Source: Polaromonas sp.
GTDB lineage: Bacteria > Pseudomonadota > Gammaproteobacteria > Burkholderiales > Burkholderiaceae_C
Reading direction: 5' to 3'
NCBI GenBank assembly: GCA_026786065.1
Contig: JAJAYS010000292.1
Coordinates: forward strand, 1 to 18,267
DNA length: 18,267 bases
The position numbers and the translations under genes are program-made. This document shows positions 14,390 to 18,267 of this stretch, piece after piece. How positions within the stretch are numbered: the stretch's first letter is position 1; each line of letters begins with the position of its first letter. Below the pieces are notes generated by a model. That model did not search any database, had not been told where the DNA came from, and worked only from the letters and a program-made list of their open reading frames with translations.

Positions 14390-15049
14390 CTAGCGCGGTA
14401 TGTCCACGTTGACGCGCCGCGTGCCCGGCGGCGGTTCCGGAAAACCGAGCAGCGCCGAGTCGAGCATCGCTGGCAGCACCGCCTGCGTGTCGCTCCATAC
14501 GCCTTCGTGCAGCGCCCGGGTCTCATAGCTGACCTGCTGGGTTGCCAGGTCGCGCATTACGACCGAGACTTCGCGCCGGTAATACGGCTGCGGCAGCCGC
14601 AGCGGAAAGCCGAAACCGAAGCCCAGCGCAGCGCCACGGCTGCCGCCGCCCAGAAAAATACCGGAGCTGACCCCGCCGTAACCGCCGTAGCCGCCCCAAC
14701 CACCGAAGCCGTCGTAGCCAGGACGCTCGCCGACCAGCGTGCTGGCGTTGCCCTGCACGCTGAACCGCGCTGCTTCGGGCCGCAGCTCCAGGCCGACCTT
14801 GGCCAGGGCGGTGCGCGCCAGCGCTTCCACTGCGTCCTGCTGGCTTGGCTCGGTTTGCTGCGATGGCAGACGCTCAAAGCGGTACGGGGTGCCGGGGCCA
14901 GGGGGCGCCGATGACCACCTTGAAAACGCCGAGACGTCGCTGTCCACCAGCCTGACGGTGCCGCAGCCGGCCAGAAGTAGCGCCGCGGTAGCTATCAAAA
15001 ACGTAGCTGCTTGCGCCCGTAAAACATGGCTAAAAGCGGTATTTGACAT
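14390..15049 (-). CDS. DUF4136-type outer-membrane lipoprotein
   Basis: Predicted periplasm-facing lipoprotein of unknown function, 219 residues. A signal peptide ends in the lipobox LLAGC, giving a lipidated C29. The mature part contains the DUF4136-like stretches (VRLVDSDVSAFSRW, DAVEALARTALAKVGLEL, REVSVVMRDLATQQVSYETRALHEG) and a glycine/aromatic-rich segment GFGGWGGYGGYGG followed by GIFLGGG and GAALGFGFGF. ATG at 15049 gives a standard signal peptide; an upstream ATG at 15073 would lengthen the n-region. The hydrophobic core of the signal peptide (residues about 7-20) is encoded by dispersed repeat copy C. It lies 60 bases downstream of ttcA on the same strand. Confidence 0.82.
   Translation of the reverse strand: MSNTAFSHVLRAQAATFLIATAALLLAGCGTVRLVDSDVSAFSRWSSAPPGPGTPYRFERLPSQQTEPSQQDAVEALARTALAKVGLELRPEAARFSVQGNASTLVGERPGYDGFGGWGGYGGYGGVSSGIFLGGGSRGAALGFGFGFPLRLPQPYYRREVSVVMRDLATQQVSYETRALHEGVWSDTQAVLPAMLDSALLGFPEPPPGTRRVNVDIPR
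14991..15037 (+). repeat. Dispersed repeat, copy C (in lipoprotein signal peptide)
   Basis: Reads GCTATC, five A, CGTAGCTGCT, TGCGCCCGT, AAAACATGGCTAAAAGC. The tail AACATGGCT is shared with copy A and the GTAGCTGC / GCGCCCGT blocks with copies B and D. It runs antisense to the lipoprotein gene, which reads it as SHVLRAQAATFLIA. Confidence 0.8.
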
Positions 15050-15109
15050 AATTTTCTGGTGTGGATCTGACATTGGCAAGAGGCGGACGCCGGGCCTTTC
15101 ACCGGCTTT

Positions 15110-16057
15110 TCACAGGCTGTTCAGGTCCACCACGGCAAGCCCGGGCCGGGAGGAAACCAGACCGGGCGCGCTGAATTCTTCGGCATCGAAGGCCTTGTCG
15201 CCGTCGGCGTCGGCCGTGCCTGTGGCCCGGATATTTCTGAAATCGTGCTGTTTGCGGTCCATCAGGTGCGAGGGCACGATGTTCTGCAGGCTGGCGAACA
15301 TGTTCTCTAACCGGCCCGGGAATTTCTTGTCCCATTCGCGCAGCAGATTGCCGACCTGTTTTCTTTGCAGGTTCTCCTGGCTGCCGCACAGCGTGCAGGG
15401 AATGATCGGGAACGCGCGCACCTCGGCCCAACGCGTCAGGTCTTTCTCACACACGTAGGCCATTGGCCGGATCACGATGTTCTTGCCGTCGTCGCTGACC
15501 AGCTTGGGCGGCATGCCCTTCAATTTGGCGGCGAAGAACATGTTGAGAAAAAACGTTTGCAGCATGTCGTCCCGGTGGTGGCCCAGCGCGATCTTGGTCG
15601 CTTTCAACTCGCCGGCCACCCGGTACAAAATGCCGCGCCGCAGCCGGGAGCACAGCGAACACAGGGTTTTGCCCTCGGGGATCACGCGCTTGACGATGCT
15701 GTACGTGTCCTGGTTTTCGATGTGGAAGGGCACGCCGAGTTGCCTCAGGTAGTCGGGCAGGATGTGCTCTGGAAAGCCGGGCTGCTTCTGGTCGAGGTTG
15801 ACGGCGATCAGATCAAAGCGCACCGGCGCACGCGTTTGCAGCTTCAGCAAAATGTCGAGCATCGCGTAGCTGTCTTTGCCGCCAGAAACACACACCATCA
15901 CCTTGTCGCCGGCCTCGATCATGTTGAAGTCCACGATGGCCCGGCCGACCTCGCGGCACAGGCGCTTTTCCAGCTTGTGGTCTTCGCGTTCGATCTTCAT
16001 GACGCTCTGCACCCGCTTTGACGCGGCCTGTTCGTCGTCGGTCCAGATTGCATTCAC
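15110..16057 (-). CDS. ttcA: tRNA 2-thiocytidine(32) synthetase TtcA
   Basis: Thiolates C32 of certain tRNAs using ATP and a [4Fe-4S] cluster. The 315-residue product has the PP-loop SGGKDS (58-63) and the three cluster cysteines: C133 and C136 in [10 protein letters not shown] and C221 in [14 protein letters not shown]. The block [18 protein letters not shown] (about 157-174) is also typical. It starts with GTG at 16057, four bases past the stop of the SDR-FolB gene, giving a tight operon; an ATG at residue 20 would lose conserved sequence. The C-terminal 40 residues ([15 protein letters not shown] onward) are variable. Confidence 0.96.
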   Translation of the reverse strand: MNAIWTDDEQAASKRVQSVMKIEREDHKLEKRLCREVGRAIVDFNMIEAGDKVMVCVSGGKDSYAMLDILLKLQTRAPVRFDLIAVNLDQKQPGFPEHILPDYLRQLGVPFHIENQDTYSIVKRVIPEGKTLCSLCSRLRRGILYRVAGELKATKIALGHHRDDMLQTFFLNMFFAAKLKGMPPKLVSDDGKNIVIRPMAYVCEKDLTRWAEVRAFPIIPCTLCGSQENLQRKQVGNLLREWDKKFPGRLENMFASLQNIVPSHLMDRKQHDFRNIRATGTADADGDKAFDAEEFSAPGLVSSRPGLAVVDLNSL

Positions 16058-16061
16058 GCTT

Positions 16062-17414
16062 TCACCACTGTCCTGTCTCGATGCGAATGGCGACTTCGCA
16101 GTCGTTGAAAATCTTTAACTTGGCAATCTTCACCCGCACGCCGACGACGCCGGGCAGCTGCAGCAGCCGGTGCGCCAGCTTGCCGATCAGGCTTTCCAGC
16201 AGATTCACATGCTCGGCGGTGCATTCGGTGATAACGATCTGCCGCACCTTGCGGTAGTCCAGCACATGGCCGATGTCGTCGTCGTGCGGCAGCAGCGGCT
16301 GTGGGCCGAGGTTGAGTTCGGCATCGACCTGGATTGGCTGCGGCGCTGTGCGCTCGTGGTCGAGGATGCCCAGGTTCGCGTCGAAGCGCAGTCCGGTGAT
16401 GGTCAGGGTCTGGTTGCCAGAGGCCTTGTGCGCCGCTGCGGGAGGAGGCGGCGACTGCAGGTCGGACCGGGGTTCGGGTTCGGCTTTGAGTTCGGGCACG
16501 GGGATTTGAAGGCTGGGGGACAGAGCAATAACTGCTTCGCAGTTTTGGTCTATCCCGCCAGCTTGAAGTGTGGGGGACAGAGCAATAATTGCTTCGCAGT
16601 TTTGGTCTATCCCGCCAAGTCTCATGAGAGAAAAGTCGCGCGCGAAGCGCTGCAGGTGCTGGCCGCCATCGACCAGCAGCGTGGTGCCGGTGATCGATGC
16701 GTTGCTCAGCGCGAATTTGACGGTAGCCGCAACATCGGCCGGGGTCGAGGAGCGGCCCAGCGGCGAGAGTTTTTGGAGCGCCTCGAACTCGGCGTCGCTG
16801 AGCAGGGTGCTGGTCAGCGTCAGCCCCGGCGCCACGCCGACCACCCGCACCCGCGGCGCCAGAGCCAGTGCCAGCAGCGTGCCGGCCGTCTCTAACGCCG
16901 CTTTTGACAGCGTATAGCTAAAAAAGTCCGGGTTCGGATTCCAGAGTTTTTGATCCAGCAGGTTGACGACCGCGCCACTGGCATCGCGGGCCGCAAGATG
17001 TTCGTGCAGCGCCTGCGCCAGCAAGATCGCGGCGCCGGTGTTGCTGTGCAGGTGTTTGTCGAGCGCGGCAAAGCCGAAGGTCGCGGCGCTGTCGTACTCA
17101 AAAGTCGAAGCGCTGTTGACGACCGCATCGACCCGGCCAAAGTGCGCCGCCACCTGCGGCAGCAGTGCCCGAACCGCCGTCTCGTCGCTCAAATCACAAT
17201 AAAAAGCGGCGCTGGCTCTTTGTGGACGGGCGCAGGCAGCTACTGTTTCAATAGCGTCTGTGGCCGAATGTCGATAGTGGACGGCGACCCGCCAGCCGGC
17301 GTCGGCCAGCGTCAGGGCGATCTCGCGCCCCAGCCGCCGGGCTGCGCCGGTCACGAGGACAACAGGGGAATCGGACGCAGGGAGCATGGTGCTTTCAGAG
17401 TGGTTTGCCGGCAT
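16062..17414 (-). CDS. Fused pteridine-reductase-like SDR and FolB-like dihydroneopterin aldolase
   Basis: One uninterrupted frame of 450 residues carries two folate/pterin-type domains. Residues about 18-262 are an SDR with the NADP motif TGAARRLG (22-29; the Arg-rich form of FolM/PTR1-type reductases), NSAS at 100-103 and catalytic Y167 and K171 in YTLSK. Residues about 334-450 resemble FolB ([58 protein letters not shown]). Between them are two perfect-frame 19-residue repeats (267-304) and a Pro/Glu-rich linker. Start ATG 17414 or ATG 17387 are both possible; the latter leaves more room for a promoter facing midA. Residues 54-68 derive from dispersed repeat copy D. In related bacteria these are, as I recall, usually separate genes, so the fusion looks recent. 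ttcA follows directly. Confidence 0.85.
   Translation of the reverse strand: MPANHSESTMLPASDSPVVLVTGAARRLGREIALTLADAGWRVAVHYRHSATDAIETVAACARPQRASAAFYCDLSDETAVRALLPQVAAHFGRVDAVVNSASTFEYDSAATFGFAALDKHLHSNTGAAILLAQALHEHLAARDASGAVVNLLDQKLWNPNPDFFSYTLSKAALETAGTLLALALAPRVRVVGVAPGLTLTSTLLSDAEFEALQKLSPLGRSSTPADVAATVKFALSNASITGTTLLVDGGQHLQRFARDFSLMRLGGIDQNCEAIIALSPTLQAGGIDQNCEAVIALSPSLQIPVPELKAEPEPRSDLQSPPPPAAAHKASGNQTLTITGLRFDANLGILDHERTAPQPIQVDAELNLGPQPLLPHDDDIGHVLDYRKVRQIVITECTAEHVNLLESLIGKLAHRLLQLPGVVGVRVKIAKLKIFNDCEVAIRIETGQW
16506..16619 (-). repeat. 57-bp tandem duplication in the SDR-FolB linker
   Basis: Two adjacent 57-bp units, 16506-16562 and 16563-16619, differ at about five bases. They share GGGGGACAGAGCAATAA and TGCTTCGCAGTTTTGG and then TCTATCCCGCCA. 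In the gene's frame each gives 19 residues: [19 protein letters not shown] and [19 protein letters not shown]. The unit's base composition and protein sequence match neither flanking domain. Confidence 0.93.
17211..17255 (-). repeat. Dispersed repeat, copy D (inside the SDR domain)
   Basis: On the minus strand: GCTATTGAAACAGTAGCTGC, CTGCGCCCGT, CCACAAAGAGCCAGC. It matches copies B and C through GTAGCTGC and GCGCCCGT. It is read in the same frame as copy B, giving [15 protein letters not shown] beside PhoH's AIKKVAANARISRVKS. Confidence 0.65.
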
Positions 17415-17440
17415 CAATCACCGACAATGCGGCGACCGTT

Positions 17441-18267
17441 ATGAGCTATGAAAGTATTTTACCGACCGGCCCTTCGGGCGCAGTGCATCCGGCACTGCTG
17501 ACGGCCCTGTCCGCAGGCGGCGGGTGGATCGGTTTTGACGAGTTCATGGCGCTCGCGCTGTACGCCCCGGGCCTTGGTTACTACGCCAGCGGTTCGCGCA
17601 AGTTCGGCCTGATGCCGTCGGTCGGCGCCGCGCCGCGAAGGTCCGCCACTGACGATGCGGATGCGAACGATGCGAGCCATGCCAAACGCGCAAACGACGC
17701 CAGCAATGCGAAAGTCGCAAAAGACGTGAACGATGTTCCCGACACCGACACCGACACCGGCAGCGATTTCGCCACCGCGCCCGAGATCTCGCCGCACTTC
17801 GGCCGCGCGCTGGCTCGCCAGGTGGCTCAGGCGCTGGAGGCGACCGGCACGCACGAGGTCTGGGAGTTCGGCGCCGGCTCGGGTGCGCTGGCGCAGCAGC
17901 TGCTTGAAGCGCTGGGGCCGCAGGTCGAGCGCTACACCATCGTCGATCTGTCCGGCAGCCTGCGGGCGCGCCAGGCTGCGCGGCTCGCGGGGTATGGCGG
18001 ACAAGTCCAGTGTGTGAGCAGCCTGCCGGAGCACTTCAGCGGCGTGGTGGTCGGCAACGAAGTGCTGGACGCGATGCCAGTCAAATTGCTGGCGCGGCTG
18101 GGCGGCGTGTGGCATGAGCGCGGGGTGGAGATGGCCCCCACGCCCCCCGCTTCGTTTGGTTCGCTGCCCCCCGAGGGGGCGCATTTTTCCTCGGGGCGGC
18201 CCTTCGGAAAAACCTTGGCCCCCACGCCCCCCAACGCGCCGCCCAACGCCCCGACGCTAACCTTCGC
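17441..18267 (+). CDS. MidA/NDUFAF7-family SAM-dependent methyltransferase (3' partial)
   Basis: Class I methyltransferase family whose human member NDUFAF7 dimethylates an arginine of complex I subunit NDUFS2; the bacterial role is less clear. The frame is open from ATG 17441 to the window end, 275 residues without a stop. Visible family blocks are FDEFMALALYAPGLGYYASGSRKFG (32-56), DFATAPEISPHFGRALARQ (109-127), the SAM motif WEFGAGSGALAQQLL (141-155), YTIVDLSGSLRARQ (165-178) and GNEVLDAMPVKLL (205-217). Two oddities: a repetitive low-complexity insert at residues 57-107, between the KFG and DFATAPEIS motifs that are normally nearly adjacent, and a Pro-rich stretch from 231 encoded by a GC-rich palindromic repeat. 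Both keep the frame, so I treat the gene as intact. It is divergent from the SDR-FolB gene, 26 bases away. Confidence 0.87.
   Translation, partial: MSYESILPTGPSGAVHPALLTALSAGGGWIGFDEFMALALYAPGLGYYASGSRKFGLMPSVGAAPRRSATDDADANDASHAKRANDASNAKVAKDVNDVPDTDTDTGSDFATAPEISPHFGRALARQVAQALEATGTHEVWEFGAGSGALAQQLLEALGPQVERYTIVDLSGSLRARQAARLAGYGGQVQCVSSLPEHFSGVVVGNEVLDAMPVKLLARLGGVWHERGVEMAPTPPASFGSLPPEGAHFSSGRPFGKTLAPTPPNAPPNAPTLTF
17666..17758 (+). repeat. Minisatellite inside the midA-like gene
   Basis: A 27-nt unit occurs twice and then partly: 17666-17692 (NDASHAKRA), 17693-17719 (NDASNAKVA), 17720-17737 (KDVNDV). Each unit is itself three 9-nt subunits of form (N/S/K)-x-(A/V). It is followed by three GACACC hexamers at 17741-17758 giving DTDTDT. 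Preceding bases (GATGCGGATGCG) look like further decayed units. Confidence 0.85.
18132..18232 (+). repeat. GC-rich palindromic repeat element inside the midA-like gene
   Basis: Two exact 17-bp direct repeats, TGGCCCCCACGCCCCCC, at 18132-18148 and 18216-18232, bracket a palindrome GCCCCC-CGA-GGGGGC at 18166-18180. The pattern of a CCCCACG edge, TTCG...TTCGCTG and a CCCCGAGGGG core resembles a common Comamonadaceae intergenic repeat (from memory). Here it is translated as MAPTPPASFGSLPPEGA and onward. Confidence 0.75.

Noticed and set aside
12462..14393. A 643-codon open frame on the + strand opposite the PLP enzyme and phosphatase genes
   Set aside because: It is antisense to two clearly recognisable proteins and shows no family motif; long antisense frames are expected at this GC content.
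16506..16619. CRISPR-like array
   Set aside because: The two 57-bp units are directly adjacent with no spacers, lie within a coding frame, and no cas genes are present.
17441..18267. midA-like gene as a pseudogene
   Set aside because: Despite two repeat insertions the frame has no stop or frameshift in the window and the catalytic motifs are intact; the 3' end is not visible, so this is provisional.

Overview
The window is a gene-dense, GC-rich bacterial chromosome segment. Gene content, gene order and protein sequences point to the betaproteobacterial family Comamonadaceae (Polaromonas/Rhodoferax-like). This is inference from protein recognition and from short dispersed repeats that I associate with that family; no database was searched. 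There are no tRNA or rRNA genes, no transposase, no phage genes and no CRISPR array. The window starts inside rplM and ends inside a midA-like methyltransferase gene.

Layout. 1-2190 (+): rplM-rpsI (ribosomal proteins L13 and S9) with a strong terminator, then a bactofilin gene and erpA (Fe-S carrier), closed by a bidirectional terminator. 2339-4931 (-): anmK (anhydro-muramic acid kinase) and a membrane-anchored M23 peptidase, both cell-wall genes, divergent from tyrS. 5123-8384 (+): tyrS, a cation diffusion facilitator, and a lone chorismatase of the XanB2/Hyg5/FkbO family. 8415-9882 (-): phoH-ybeY. 9974-12289 (+): ruvA and ruvB, with a Phd-type antitoxin/PIN toxin pair inserted between them. 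12375-17414 (-): a D-threonine-aldolase-like PLP enzyme overlapping a histidine phosphatase, a DUF4136-type lipoprotein, ttcA, and a single reading frame joining a pteridine-reductase-like SDR to a FolB-like domain. 17441-end (+): midA-like methyltransferase gene, partial.

The genes are mostly housekeeping. The unusual layer is repeats placed inside genes. A short element of about 45-50 bp (shared core GCTAT, 6-7 bases, TAGCTGC, then CCCGT) occurs four times, each time inside or at the end of a protein-coding gene: anmK, the 3' end of phoH next to the ybeY start, the signal peptide of the lipoprotein, and the SDR. A second element, a perfect-frame 57-bp tandem duplication, forms the linker of the SDR-FolB fusion. 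The midA-like gene carries two more: a 27-nt minisatellite that splits a conserved N-terminal motif, and a GC-rich palindromic element flanked by 17-bp direct repeats. All are multiples of three or read through in frame. The best candidate for something undescribed here is therefore the steady in-frame 'exonisation' of small dispersed repeats by essential or conserved genes, together with the toxin-antitoxin module in the ruvAB locus.
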